A stretch of 64,000 nt of DNA from Cheilinus undulatus (Eukaryota; Chordata; Actinopteri; Labriformes; Labridae), in NCBI RefSeq assembly GCF_018320785.1, contig NC_054876.1, forward strand, positions 22,218,212 through 22,282,211, written 5' to 3'. How positions within the stretch are numbered: the first letter of the stretch is position 1; each line of letters starts with the position of its first letter. This document shows, one piece after another, positions 37,022 to 49,661 of this stretch. The notes beneath the pieces were generated by a model. It saw only the letters and a program-made list of their open reading frames with translations. It did not search any database and was not told the origin of the DNA. The position numbers and the translations under genes were made by a program.

Positions 37022-40000
37022 ATGTCTCCGCTGTTGTCTGCGTTGTGTCTCCTGATCCTGCACACTGGAGTGCAGAGCTTTGGAATATTACCTGGAGACT
37101 CTCTGAATCACCAGGAAATCACAGAGCGCGCCATCTTAAATGTCACAGTGTTGGTGTGCCATGATCTGGCAGCAGCTGAGGGGGCAGACTTCTCTTTTCC
37201 AGTAAGAATTCACTTAAATTATTGTTAACGTATGCTATAAATGAACACTTATCTTATGCAGATGTTAATATTTGACTTTAGATGCAGCCATACACAGCAG
37301 AGAGTGTTGCCGTAGCATGTGGCACACCAAAATCCACTAAGAGTTTCCGCAGAGCCATCACATTCATCACCTTGATGAATGTACGGGTGGACCTCCGGCA
37401 TGCTCTCAATGCCAGCTTCCACTTTGATGAAGAAATGTTTGATCAAGGCAGAGGCATCATCACTGCAGGGCTAGATGCTGTCAAAGCAAGCAACGAGCAA
37501 GAACGCTATGAGGCAGCGAGGCAGAAACTGGGAGAGATCCTTCATCCAATACAAGTAATCAATAATCAATGTTCATACTGTTTTAACTGTTCCAAATGCT
37601 TATAGATGAATCAATAACTTTCATCACTTTTTCTCAACTTGAAGGACTTTTACAGTCACAGTGACTGGCTGGAGTTAGGGTTCAAAGTCCCGAACAGCAA
37701 TCTGCTCCGATCAGATACCAGCATTGGTAACATAGCAGGTAAAGAGATAATAAGAGATTAGAAACTGTTGTACTGATGAGGATTATTGTCTAGAATTGCA
37801 TGTAGTTCAGTGTTTAACATCCTGACTGTATATTTACATGGACAATGTACAGTGCCTATAACAGTATGCACCCTCTTGGATGTTTTACCCTTTTATGATT
37901 TTATAAATCAATCATGGTCAATATAATTTGGCTTTTTTGACAAACAAAAAAATAACAAAAAACCCTCTTCAGTGTCAAAGTGGAAACAGATTTGTGCAAA
38001 GTAATGATAATGAAATTTCAAAAAAAGCTGAAATAAGAGACTGCATAAATTTTCTCTCTCTTCAAGTCAGTAGTTAGTTGAAACACCTTTGGCTGCAATC
38101 CCAGCACTGAGTCTGTCCATTCCTCTAAACTTAATGTGAGAATACATGAATATTTTCTCTGTTACAGAGGAAAGCAGACCAACGTGTCGCAACTGTGATG
38201 GAGACGACTGCAAGAACAACATCTTAGAGGACATCATACAGGAGAAGGTCCTGACCTCCGGATACTTTGGTGTGGTACCTGGATCTTCAACCAAACCTCC
38301 AGGTGATGACTCAATAAACACTAAACCTGCTGCATTTTAATCCCTGAGACACAAAATTGTGTGACACATAGTGACTCATCAACATATCTGTTTAGAGGAT
38401 TGAAAATTTGTTGTTAAAAAATCTTAAGGACATAGCATGAGCAAGATGTCTGTATCTTTTGTAACAGTTAATATGTTTACATGCAGTTAGAAAAGTCAAA
38501 ATGTTGCACTAGTATGGCTTAAACCAGACAGTCCGACTGACATAATGCTAAAAGGGATTTCTCAAAGTTGGACTGATTCATCCAGGAAAGGCAGTTCGAG
38601 ATTAATTTTTGCTATCACATGTGAATGCCTCAGTTGAACCCAGAAAGATGCATTTGGTGCATGCTCCACAGTGTCTGCTCTGACCTGGAAGTTGGACAGC
38701 ATAAATGCTAAGCTAAAGTAATATTGTTTTCAGTTATCCTAGTAAGCTAAAGGTGTCATTCACATTTTATTTTTGTTTGAACAGAATTAAAGTGTAGAGC
38801 ATTTACAAAATGTACAAAGCCCAAAAAGTTGATCTATGATTTCACTGCTAAACATGCAAAACCAAAACAGGTCCATTGGTAGCTGACTTAAATGGGACAT
38901 ATTGCCACCTAGTGAATATAAATTCTTCCAGTGCTTGTCCAAAGCCCAGTTCCAAAAAAGTTGTGATGGTGTGAATAAAAACAATACAGTGATTCTAAAT
39001 CCTTTACAACTCACTTTGTATTTAATTGAACACTGCACAAAGACAAGATATTTGATGCTCATTACCATCACAGGATACGTAATGCTCATTGGCTTTTCTT
39101 CTAAGTGAGTAAGTGTCTGACGACTGAAGAAGCTAACTGTTGAAGTACTGAGAGTGGAATTCTTCCCGAGTCTATATTTAGTGGTTGACAAGTCAGGTAC
39201 CCACACACTTTTACTGAGAAGCCATGCTGTAATAGCTCATGCAGAGTGTGGTGAATTTTCTCACTAAAATAAGCAGAGCAGCCCTAATGAAGACATCTGG
39301 ATAGAAGCTTGTTTTGCTCCAAAACATGTGTTTACTTCTCAGTATTAATGGTGCCATCACAGATGTGCAAGTTACCCATGCCATGGGCACTAATAAACCC
39401 CAAACAATCACACATGCTGACTTTTAAACCTTGGGTTGGTGACAATCTAGACGTCCCTTTACCTCTTCAACTCAGAAGACTAGACAAGCATTGTTTTAGA
39501 AACAATATAAAATGTGAACTCATCAGACCAGAGCAAACATTTCAGTCCATCTCAGATTGGCTTTGGCCCAGAACAGATTGCGATGCTTCTTGATGTTGCT
39601 GTTATATGACTTTGTTTTGCATGGAAGAGTCTTAACTTACATTTGTAGATGCAGGAATGAAATTTTCCTGAAGTGTTCCTGAGCTCAGGTATGGAAGAAA
39701 CCAAGTAAGAAAAGCTCTAACTGAAGAGCTGCGACTGAAATTTCTGGGCATCCCAACAGTTAATGGCGCTTGTCCATGTGCAACCTGCACTTTGACATCG
39801 CTTCATTGATGACAATGACTTGAGACCACATATAAACAACTTTTTTAGTATTTTAGAGTTATAAAATCTTTTCTATGTTGTGGAAATGTGTTTGGTTCTT
39901 AAATAAAATTGTATCTTTGCAACAATATGCCATCATTTTACTTCTACATAGTGTCCCTGGGGCCATCTTACTTTCCCCAGTTAGCAGGGCAAATGGTTGA

Positions 40001-43000
40001 AATGGAATATATTCATATAAAAAAATGTATGAAACATGTGTGAGCCCCTGTGTGACAAACATAAACAAGCTGATCGGTGTCCGTCAGTGTGAACACAGAG
40101 CTGAGAAGAAAAAACCCAGTTTTGAAGAGTCATGGTTAAACAACATATCCAGTTAGGATATTTGGTATCTGAAGCATTAATGTTTAAAATTTCCCATGTT
40201 TGATTTTAAAGGAAAATGCAGCCATGGAGGAGCTGTCGATCAAACCAGCACCATTGAACCCAAAGGAGGAATCAACAAAGACACTTTCAGTGCCAGCCAT
40301 GGACACCTTCATACTCAGGCAGCAAACCTGGCCATCGCTGCAACCAGTGAACTACTGCAGGAGATTCGTAAGGCTGCAGGAGACAGACCCTTTCTACAGT
40401 AAGAAAGAGTCTATATGGTTCACTTAATGTTCCTGCCAGAGCCACTTTTAATGGATCTGTTTTTTTTTTCTTAATCTCTTTACATCTGTCAGGATGTTGG
40501 GACTCACTAAAGGATCCAATAAAGATCTTTGTTTTGTGGTCGACACTACCAATAGCATGAGTGATGTCATAGATGCGGTGAACAACGTTACATCTTTCAT
40601 TATCAACAGTGAAGAGGGAACAGAGAACGAACCTGCAGCTTATATTCTGGTGCCTTTCAATGATCCAGGTAGTCAGCAGATTCTTACATTATACCCTCAT
40701 TTATCGAGTAAGAAGTCTGAAACTTTGACTCTAAAATACATACTTCTCCTGTTCCCAATAAAATCCAGATGTTGGGCCTGTGATAAGGACCACTGACCCA
40801 GGCATCATCCAGGCTGTGTTTGAGTCCCTGATCATTGGAGGCGGAGGAGATGAAGGGGAGCTGAGTCTGTCAGGACTTGAGGTGCTCTGACTTCCACCTT
40901 CTCTGAAACTTTTACTATAGATATTGTTGACATGTAAACAGTAAAGACCCTCCTTGTTCTTCCATTTTCTCTTACTCATGTGTAGTTAGCTTTAAGAGCA
41001 GCTCCGTCAAATTCAGAGATCTTCCTCTTCACTGATGCTCCTGCTAAAGACAAAGGCCTGAAAAACTCGATATTGACGCTCATTGAACGGACACAGACTG
41101 TGGTAAGAATCTAACCTAACACAATGGTATATGAATACAAAAAGTGTACTTCTTAATTACCATTGTTGAGTATTTAAAAGAATGAGGTGTGCCAGTGAGT
41201 ACATAGACAAACCTTTAATCCATTCGTCTTGACTCCCCACTGTACTGTTACTTTCTAGAAATTATAAATCCCACACAGGCATGCGAAACCCTGTCAGTTT
41301 TGTTCTGTTTTGTCTCTAAAAGTTTTTTGATTAAATAAAGATAAGAGTTGATAATTTTTATTAGCTGCTCTGCTAAACAATCAGTTTCCTCAGCGCGATC
41401 AAGCACAGCTGTAAACAGCTGATTGTATTCTCTTTGGTGAATTGACTGATCCACGAGAATGATAAGGAAAGATGATTATAGTTTTCTTAGTCTAGTTTTG
41501 ATTCTTGTTTTCTTTCCAGGTAAACATCATGATTTCTGGCACAACATCGAACAATCGTAGGAGACGGCGAGCAGCCGGTCAGTCAAAGAACAGCAGGATC
41601 ACAGATGAAGACATTCAGCTGTACAGAGAACTGTGTCAGGCTTCAGGAGGTCAGACTGTTGAAGTCACAAAGACTGAGCTCCCTGAGGCCGCCAGCATCA
41701 TCTCAGACACTTTAAATTCTTCTGTGGTAAGAACACAGAGATCTAATGGCAAGGTGAGTGTTTCAGCTTCAGATATTTAAGTGTGTCATCTGTTGAATTC
41801 AATCTTCCAGGTGACACTTGTGCAAGCAGCCAGGAACCCAGGAAAGGAAGATGTTTTCTCTTTCATAATTGATGAGTCAATAACAGACCTGACCGTTCAC
41901 GTCACTGGCCGCTCCGTCACTTTTATTCTCACCAGCCCCACAGGTAACACAACTTTTGTTAATTACACCCTTTCTCCTAGTGAACACTAAGTTTAAGTCA
42001 ATGAAGTTTTTTTTTTTTACATGAGTAATGCCAACTTTAATTTTACATCCTGGGAAATCTGTGATCTTAACTGTGCTACATTTGAACACATTTTCCTCCA
42101 AGTTTTGTGAAAGAGTAGTTCAAAATTCAAGAATGATGTGCTAAAATAAATGTGTAATGACCAGAAAATGATAGTTTGTACACTAAAGGATGGGTTTTAA
42201 AATTTCTTGCTTCTGGGCAAAGAGTATTATATAGATGGGAAACAGATCCCACAAAATGTTAGTGCAATACTGAAGAAATTATGTATAATATTTTGCTTGC
42301 TAAAGGTTCAACAGAGCTAAATTGATACTATAACTACAAACCATGAAGACAAGCTTGTCATTTTTATCTTCAAGCCATGAATAAGGTGGGAATGCTTTAT
42401 GTCATTGTTTGTGTGAAGGTGAGTCTCAGGAAAGCACAGATGCAACAGGATCACTGATCACATCAAGACGATCAGTGGGAAACCTACAGAGTGTTAAGCT
42501 GAAAAAAGTAGATGGATTATGGGAGGTGAGGATGGTGTCAACTAATCCCTACACCCTGAAGGTCATAGGTGAGATCTACATTTATTAGAAAAAGACTTTC
42601 ATTGTATACACAACTTTAGCTGTTACGCTTGCATACTTTAAAAAGTTGGAAAAAGATTACACTACTTAGGTTGGAATATTAAGAAAATGATTGTTCATGT
42701 GTCCTTGATTCCTCTATTATTTGCAGGTCAGAGTCCCATTGACTTTCTGTTTGACTTTGTGAAGAAATCCCAGGGGCCGTTTGAAGGATATGATTCTGTT
42801 AACACCCGTCTAAGAGCTGGTAAAGGAAACTGGAATCATGTAATATGCTGATGATGTGTCGTCGTATCTTAACTTTGAACAGATTTATTTCTATCCCTTT
42901 AAGGTGTCAATGGCAGCTTGTTGGTCTCTTTAACGGGGAGCAATACAGCAACAGTGACAGAAGCTGTTCTGCTTGGCTCGTGGAGCTCTGAGGAGATTGA

Positions 43001-46000
43001 AGGAATTGTGGAACCACAAGGCAGTGGGAGCTTCCTGGTTCACTTCAGCAGGATGCCATCGGACGAGTTTGTGGTGCAGGTGAAGGGGCGAGATGACAGT
43101 TTTGAATCCAGAGCATCGATATTCTTCCAAAGAGTGGTACCTACCACCTTTAAAACTTCCGATCTGATGATTACTGTGAGTAATTATATACCGGACTATT
43201 ACTGTGTCAGAGGAGCATAAAAAATCAGAGTAAAACGTTCTTACTATGCGACTTTTGGAAAAGATAGCACCTTATTTGAAACAGCCCTTGTTACCTAGTA
43301 AATTTATTGTAATAAGTGTAATTATCTAGTAATTTTTAAAGAATAAAGTGGTAATTAGTAATAAGTTGGTATTCTACCCTGGTAATAACTTGCTAATTTC
43401 AAGGAAGTGTTTCACTAGTAGTATGGTCAAGTAATTTGTTGTAATACTGTGGCCATTCTCTGGGAATTCAGTGGTATTTTACCAAGTAATTTCTAAGAAA
43501 GAAGATGATGATTTTCTGTATAAGTTGCTTGTAATTCCCAGGTAGTTTTATGTATTTTGGAGACAAGGGGGTTATGGTTAGGGTTAGGGTAAAATATCCA
43601 CTTACTACCAGAGATTGCCACAATATTAAGAACTACTTAATAATTAAATAATTAATTAATTCTAGGTATACACTTTCTTAATATCATCATATTTCTAAGT
43701 TACTTTGTAAAATGCCAACTTATAACCTAATTAACTAATTCTTGAGAAATGACTATTGACACTTATTACTATAAAATTAATAGGTAATTAGCATTAGCAA
43801 ATAAAGCATCACCAAGATTTTCAGACTGAACAAACACTCTCCACTTCCTGATATCTTTTAATCATTTAAACCAAAAAAAGCATCTTCTTCAGCTTTGAAA
43901 GTCTGCGTTTTCTGTTTAGTTGCACCCCTGTATGACATACCACTTACATGACCTTAGACACAGTTTTCCTGAGTGGGCGGGGCTGTTCTGCCTTTCCAGT
44001 GTGGTGGCAGGGGTAATGGTTGGAAAGGTAAAGGTTCATGAACCTTATGAAGAGTATGTAACATATCTCTGAGCCTCTGAGTGACACATTTATAAGCTGT
44101 AGGAAATGCTTTTACATCAGTGTGAAAGCAGGGTTGAGATCAACATCCACTTTATGTTAACATGGATTATATTTGATTTTTCTACATCAGTATTCTGAAA
44201 GTTGCATTTTAACCCTTTCAGATCAAGCTTGTCGTATACAACAGGAAGTGACACAGGTAAAGTTAATGAAATCTAATAACTTTTGAGCCATAAATCTTAG
44301 CCCCTTTTGTGTCCTCTTGAATGTAGCCATTGTGCTGTTCTAATGACACTATCCATGCCTTTGAAACCCTCACAGAAGCTTATTTAGCAAGCCTGGCACT
44401 TGAGTGACTTTTCAGGGTCTTTGAAGATTAAATCCTCGCCAGTGAATCCAATATTGAAAATCTTTTATCCATTTTTAAGTCCATTTTCCATCGTTTCATC
44501 AGCTAGCTTTGAATGCTAACCACCATACTGTTCCAAGAATGCTGCCTCGAATACAGCACATTCAGTAGTAACTGGAACAGCGTAAAGATTTCAGAGTTAT
44601 TCACCTATTTGGGCCTTTATGTTTTGGCAGATCTACAGTAAAACAAGCTGAACTGCACCTCCTGTGGACTGACAGGGTATTCCTGTTCACATCCACTTTT
44701 TTTATTTGATTTTTATTGTTATTTTTTAAATGGGATATTTTAATGTGCTTTGCCCCTCTGATACTTTGCATAGTCTGTATTGAGTCTTAAAGCCATGCAC
44801 AGTGCCAGCTAACAGGAAATGCCTTGAATGACCTCTGAAGAGATAGACTAATGATGCCAGTCAGGTTCAACAGGGTGGTTCTGGGAAAAAAGAATTAAAT
44901 GTGCCAAAAAACAGCCCTAGTTTTGCATGATGGGTCACAACCAATGGCAGGCAGTTCCATCGGCATGTCATACTCTGTCAAACTGCGCAGCTCTAACTGT
45001 GCAACTCCCAAAGGAGAGAAAGAGAGACAGAGAGCCTGTGATGTGTCCCTCTGTGTCATTGAAGACAGGACCTGCTTTGAGAAATGGCTCAATACAGGGA
45101 ATACAAAAAGTGCAAGGACTTTCTTTTTATGTAAATATGTTAATATTTTGAAGAGTTATTGTCATAAAATTAGTTTTTTCACTTTTTGGTCTCCAAGAGA
45201 TGGGAGAACAAATTTGTGATAAAAAAAAAAATAGGTTTGAGCCATCATTGTTTACTGCGTCACATGTAAAAGATCTTGAGTTTCTGTTCATTTTTTTTTC
45301 TTCTGTTTTTATAGTCCTATAACCTTTAATCCAAGTGACATCACTACAGTCCACATATTCTTAAAGCCCAGGTTGTCCTGAAAATAAGGGATGTTTAGAG
45401 CTTGACTATGAAACACAGCGTTGATGTTTTACAAGCTTTTTAAGACAGTAAGTCCATGGTTAATAAAAAGCTTAGGGCTTGAAGGATTACACCTTTGAAA
45501 CAGTGTTTTAAAAGCTAAGAGAACACTATCTTTCATGATTTCCTCTGTTTTCAGGCTGATGCTGACAGCATCATTGTACCAACAGCACCATTTGAGGTGC
45601 CCTTTTCTGTGATGGCCCATTCAAAAGGAGGAAACTTCACCATCCGAGCAACCAACAGCCGACTTTTTGATTCAACGTTTCCAACCAGTTTGGTCCTGAC
45701 CACTGGAATCCCTGTTAATGGTACAGTGACCCTCACGGCACCTCGTACCACCCCATCTGGCACCGATGTCACCCTGAATATTGAGGCAGAGTCTCCAGAT
45801 AGACAAGACGTAAACTATGTAATGCTGCGTTTTACCGTCATTAACCCGGTAATGCTCTTACTGTCACATCACATTTTTCAGAACAGTTTTTGCCAACACT
45901 GTCTTTGATGGATTGAAATTTCAAAATCAATAGTTTTCTGGTAATTATTGTATTAAGATACAAAAACAGTACTGAGATGAATTCATTTTTTGTTTTTTGA

Positions 46001-46441
46001 CTGAGTGATGTCATAAATAATCTAATGTTATCCACTAATACTTCATCACAGATTACAGATTTCATCCATCCAGAGTGTGTACTACTCAGCCGACAGTCCA
46101 ACTGCTCTCAAAGTTGCCACCTGTCTGAGTGGACCATCAATGTTAGGGTGCAAGATGGAGCTGAAGGCACGGGTGTCGACAGTGTTCGCCTCAGGGCAGG
46201 AAATGGGACCCTATACACCAACCCTGCTGCCAACAATGAGAACATAACCATGGTGTTCTACAGATCATCGTGCTGTTCGCCTGATATGGAGCTGCAGGTG
46301 GAAGATAAGATTGGTAACACGGGAACTTGTTCCTTCTCATTCAACAGCAATCCAACAAATGGTGCTACATCCACAAAAGCCACAAAGTCAACTCTTCTTT
46401 GCTTGAGCATGGTGGTATTTTGGGTTTATGTACTGACATAA
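37022..46441 (+). CDS. vwa7: von Willebrand factor A domain-containing protein 7-like
   Basis: Fifteen exons give 937 codons: 37022-37201, 37282-37554, 37645-37738, 38168-38302, 40212-40398, 40493-40668, 40769-40881, 40986-41102, 41520-41726, 41811-41943, 42419-42568, 42727-42819, 42904-43175, 45555-45848 and 46052-46441. All junctions are GT-AG and in frame. The ATG at 37022 opens a signal peptide (MSPLLSALCLLILHTGVQS). Residues about 20-290 are the family's N-terminal domain (NHQEITERAIL, DFYSHSDWLELG, CRNCDGDDC). A VWA domain starts near 300 with MIDAS motif FVVDTTNSMS, so D-x-T-x-S rather than D-x-S-x-S. A polybasic RRRRR stands at 438-442. C-terminal beta-rich domains follow, then a hydrophobic tail with no charged residue after it. 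Function is poorly known. It is presumably extracellular. Convergent with coro6. Confidence 0.93.
37848..38120. mobile_element. Tc1/mariner end fragment in vwa7 intron 3
   Basis: Starts TACAGTGCCTATAACAGTAT and continues with ...CACCCTCTTGGATGTTTTACC, the typical terminal sequence of a fish Tc1-like element. It ends near TTGGCTGCAATCCCAGCACT, about 45 bases before the exon 4 acceptor. The opposite terminus is absent. Confidence 0.7.
38945..39670. mobile_element. Degenerate non-autonomous DNA transposon (family X, copy 2)
   Basis: Begins with CAGTTCCAAAAAAGTTGTGATG, a decayed version of the family X terminus. It shares internal blocks with 36380-36760 and, reversed, with 62000-62460. It lies in the large vwa7 intron between exons 4 and 5. 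Confidence 0.65.
39950..40110. repeat. Dispersed repeat (copy 1) in vwa7 intron 4
   Basis: Shares with 43970-44150 a series of short blocks in the same order (GCAGGG.AA.TGGTTG.AA, GTGTGAGCCCCTGTGTGACA-like, then AAGCTG and GTGTGAA.ACAG.G.TGAGA). Family unknown. Confidence 0.45.
43286..43810. mobile_element. Long palindromic (fold-back) element in vwa7 intron 13
   Basis: The first half (TTACCTAGTAAATTTATTGT, then AATAAGTG...) matches the reverse complement of the second half (TTACCTATTAATTTTATAGT, then AATAAGTG) along a long stretch with mismatches. The two arms meet near 43560-43590 around GGTTAGGGTTAGGG. Each arm also has internal degenerate repeats of GGTAATT/AGTAATTT. It encodes nothing and is best read as a fold-back MITE. 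Confidence 0.7.
43970..44150. repeat. Dispersed repeat (copy 2) in vwa7 intron 13
   Basis: Counterpart of the repeat at 39950-40110 in the same gene. The match is patchy, so the copies are old. Confidence 0.4.
44151..45554. other. Remainder of vwa7 intron 13
   Basis: No recognisable element. A 106-codon open frame at 44899-45219 has no features of a known protein and probably occurs by chance. Confidence 0.5.
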
Positions 46442-48805
46442 CAGAGCATCCTCTGCCTTTATGTCAAAGACACATGAAGATAACGATATAAAATATCTTT
46501 TATATTGATAATGGTAAATATGAATCTATTTGATATGTTATCCACAGGGGCACAAACACAACTTGAAGCAGTTTGTTTTTTTGCTTTGAAGTTCATTTAC
46601 TATATGGTTTAATCTCACTGTTTTATGAACTTATTTGAAGGTTTGAATATTTAAGGGAAACTTTTTAAAGCTATTCTGTGCCACAGCTGCACCCTGAACC
46701 AAGCCCGGATTGTCAGGTACAGACCACATTCTGTTCTTGTTGAGGTCTACTTTTCTTCTAAAAAAAGCCAGTATCAAACTGCTTATTTAGCTTTTAGTCA
46801 CGTGTGCAGAGGCCTGGAGGGAGAAAAAGAGTAAACTGTAGGCTTTTTTCACATTTGACCATTATGTTGTACCCATGACACTGACGCAGCAAATGAGACC
46901 ATCAATTTCTCTATGACTTTGCTTAGAAAATATTTATTTACTGGTACCTCCCTGTGTCTACAGTAGCAGAGGATCCTTCCTCTAAAGCTGCCGCCAAGAT
47001 CATCTACAGAAAATGTGGCCAGTTTTATGCATTTTTATGTCTTTGAGTGAATAAGGCTGTCATGTGGGAAGTGAATAGTTCTTCATGAGTGTACACTGTG
47101 CAGTTTTGTAATAATTGTTTGTTAGGATTTATATTTCTAATCTGAACAGATTTCTAGCCAAACTTTTCAGTAGTGACTTACATTTAGAGCACTAGACGAT
47201 CTCCTGTCTCATACAAGCTCCAGCCGTGTGACCACACATGATAAGATGCACATTAGTGGATTAGATTGGTTATTTAAGTCTGACTAAATTGGTTATCTAA
47301 ATCTGACTGACGGCTTGTTTCAGCACACATTTTCTGAAAGGGGAGTGGGGGGACAGTCCAGGGGCACATACTTTTGTTAGAAAAGCTTGAAAAAGGGTTA
47401 GGGTTATTTTGCATAATATGTTACCTTCAAAGGTAGAGGATGACACAGTGATGACTAATGAAAGCGCTCTCAAGCTTTCCGTCTTCAAGTTGCCAACACT
47501 CAGCTTCGAGCAGTGTGTCCTGCCAACAACTCTTAAAATCTCCCACAATATTTTCAAGTGATATTACAGTGTCTAATGGAACTGTAATCATTACTGAGGG
47601 CACCCTTTCTACTATTGTTTTTTAAATAAATTAAAAGAAACACTCAAAGAGAAAAAGATAAAAGGAAATCAACTGAACACCGGACAGAGTCCACACTGAG
47701 TTGAAAACATGAGTACATCATGAGCTCAGACGTGGGATTCAAGTTCATTGTACGCTCACATGCAGATTGATAAATGTCGATCTGTGTGTGCAAATGGGTG
47801 TATGCCCATTTTTCTGCTGTTTGTTAAATGAGGGTCAGTGAGAGCAAGCAGAATCACAAATTGGGGCATGTTTTATTCCTTTATAAACTGCTTGGTGGCA
47901 TTTAAATCACAGTGAAAACAGCAGGCATGACTTTTGATGTGCCTTTCTTCTAATAAAAGAAATAAACTCACAGGAAATGGGCCTATGTGTGGACCTTTCA
48001 GCTGACCGTGAATATTTATTATTTAGCTGCTTGTTTTGTTTGCTTATGTCTGGGGATGATGTTTGTGTGTTTAAAGGAGAGAGGGTGATGCAAAGCGCAA
48101 ACATAAGACAGTAGATCTGACTTTAGCCTCTGTGTGTGAGAATTTTTAAATGAAACTCCGTTGACATTTCTGACAGTCCGTCCTGACTTTGCTTGTACAG
48201 GTCATGTTCTACATTCAGACACAGTAGTTATGGATTGTAAAGGATTCAGCCATAAAGTGTGTGCTAGGTTTTCTTCCTCTCATGGCATTCTGTAGAAGTA
48301 TAACCCTGGCTTGTCTCCTGATCAAGTCAAAAATAAAACTGGTTAAAACTGGTAGATGGCAACTGAGACCACCAACTTCTCCACAGTGTACAGCAGAAAG
48401 AAGCCAGGGGGGCATGACTAGACTAGGTAGGGCCAGATTTCCCCTGAGGTTGATGGACATCTAAACAGAGCCAACCAAAAAGTGATGATTAAGCAAACAT
48501 TTATCAGGTGCACCAGTGACGATTGTCATGATACAAGTGCAAATGACTGGCTAGATAGAGACGGATATGGTTAGCATGAGCCAGGCAGGGGGGTTCATAG
48601 CTGCATTGCCTCCTCACAAACTTACATGTGTTTGGGAGTGGTTTATTCCAAATGGTGATCAACTGTACTGTTACAGAAAGTCTAAGAGATCCTTGTGATA
48701 AAAAAAAATGTACAAAGAGCAAATTGGGCATTTCTAAAAGATGGACTGACAGTTTATTAACCATAGAAACTCTCTTGGGTGTGTTTCACTTGTGGCTACA
48801 GTACA
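46442..48805 (+). other. vwa7 3' UTR and intergenic DNA
   Basis: The first AATAAA after the vwa7 stop is at 47625-47630, so the 3' UTR could be about 1.2 kb. A second, paired signal (49566-49571 and about 49578) lies further on. A fragment of the nested-MITE family sits at 47310-47430 (see 30875-31400). No further gene is visible. Confidence 0.5.
47310..47430. mobile_element. Fragment of the AAAGGGGACATATT MITE family
   Basis: The blocks TCAGCACACATTTTCTGAAA, CAGGGGCACATA.TTTTGTTA and GCATAATATGT match 31252-31392 in the same order. About 50-80 bases are missing relative to that copy, and the right terminus is eroded. Confidence 0.8.
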
Positions 48806-49083
48806 TGGTGGTCCAGCGGTTGGCACTATTGCCGAACAGCAAGAAGGTTCAGAGTTTGAATCCTAGTCATACAGGGCCTTAATGTGTGGAGTTTTCATGA
48901 TCTCCCTATGCAAACGTGAGTTCTCTTTAAGTAAATACTCAAAGAAATTCTCGTTAGATTAACTGGTGACTCCAAATTGCCTGTAGATGTGATGTAACAG
49001 TCTAATGTGTACCCCGAGTCTGGGATTGGCTCCAGTCCCCCACAACCCCAGGACAAGTGTAAAGCATAATGGATGAATGAATG
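48806..49083 (+). mobile_element. tRNA-derived SINE
   Basis: Begins with a clear RNA polymerase III box A (TGGTCCAGCGGTTGGCA) and a box B (AGTTTGAATCCTAG). A conserved fish SINE body follows (TGTGGAGTTTTCATGATCTC, CCAAATTGCCTGTAGATGTG, GGGATTGGCTCCAGTCCCCC) and a short tail of ATGA repeats. It is decayed and will not act as a tRNA gene. It may belong to the V-SINE-like group. Confidence 0.82.
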
Positions 49084-49655
49084 ATTTTCACTGCCCCCTG
49101 GTGGCCAAAACTAGCTTTACATTAAAAAAAGATTTTCTGTTTTATTGCTGTTGAGCTTTAATGCTCCCCTTAGCAAACTTGTGATGTTATTTTATTTCTG
49201 AAGAAAGTAAAGACCATCCTGTTGTTTTGCATACTGATCCATACATTGAACAATCTCTTTGTAGCCTTCAAATATGCACATGGAGTGCAACACTCTTTGA
49301 CAAGCTTGCCATATGCAGATAATTGTCCAGCTCTTCCAGGTGGTGGATTTCTCTCAGGATGTGGGCTGATGTGCCAGCAGACAGAAAATGAAGACATGCT
49401 TTTAGAAAACACTGTTTTTATTGTCGTCATAATGTGTCTAATGCATAATCCTTTACAGAACACAAAACCTTTTGCTTTTCACATTTTGCTACAAGTTCAT
49501 CAATTTCTCTATGGTTTCCTTTTTCACTATTTACATTTTGAGAAGCTTCCTGTGTGATGTATGTCAATAAACTGGTGAATAAAATGATGTGCCTGAGGAA
49601 CAAGCAAGTGTTGTGATGTGTGTTTCCTGCTTTGTGTGTTTTATGGTATGTGTGT

Positions 49656-49661
49656 TTTATT
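49656..49661 (-). terminator. coro6: Candidate poly(A) signal of the coronin gene
   Basis: TTTATT on the plus strand, which is AATAAA on the minus strand, about 475 bases past the coronin stop codon. It is the nearest canonical signal I see. It faces the distal plus-strand signals at 49566-49585 about 85 bases away. Confidence 0.45.

Noticed and set aside
43570-43592. GGTTAGGGTTAGGG telomere-like motif
   Set aside because: Only about two units, at the centre of the palindromic element. Also seen in another MITE (30336-30350). Not telomeric.
44899-45219. 106-codon open frame in vwa7 intron 13
   Set aside because: No recognisable motif, no splice context, overlapping frames on both strands. 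Probably chance.
48806-48880. Apparent tRNA gene with box A and box B
   Set aside because: The boxes belong to a SINE: a conserved SINE body follows and the cloverleaf is eroded.
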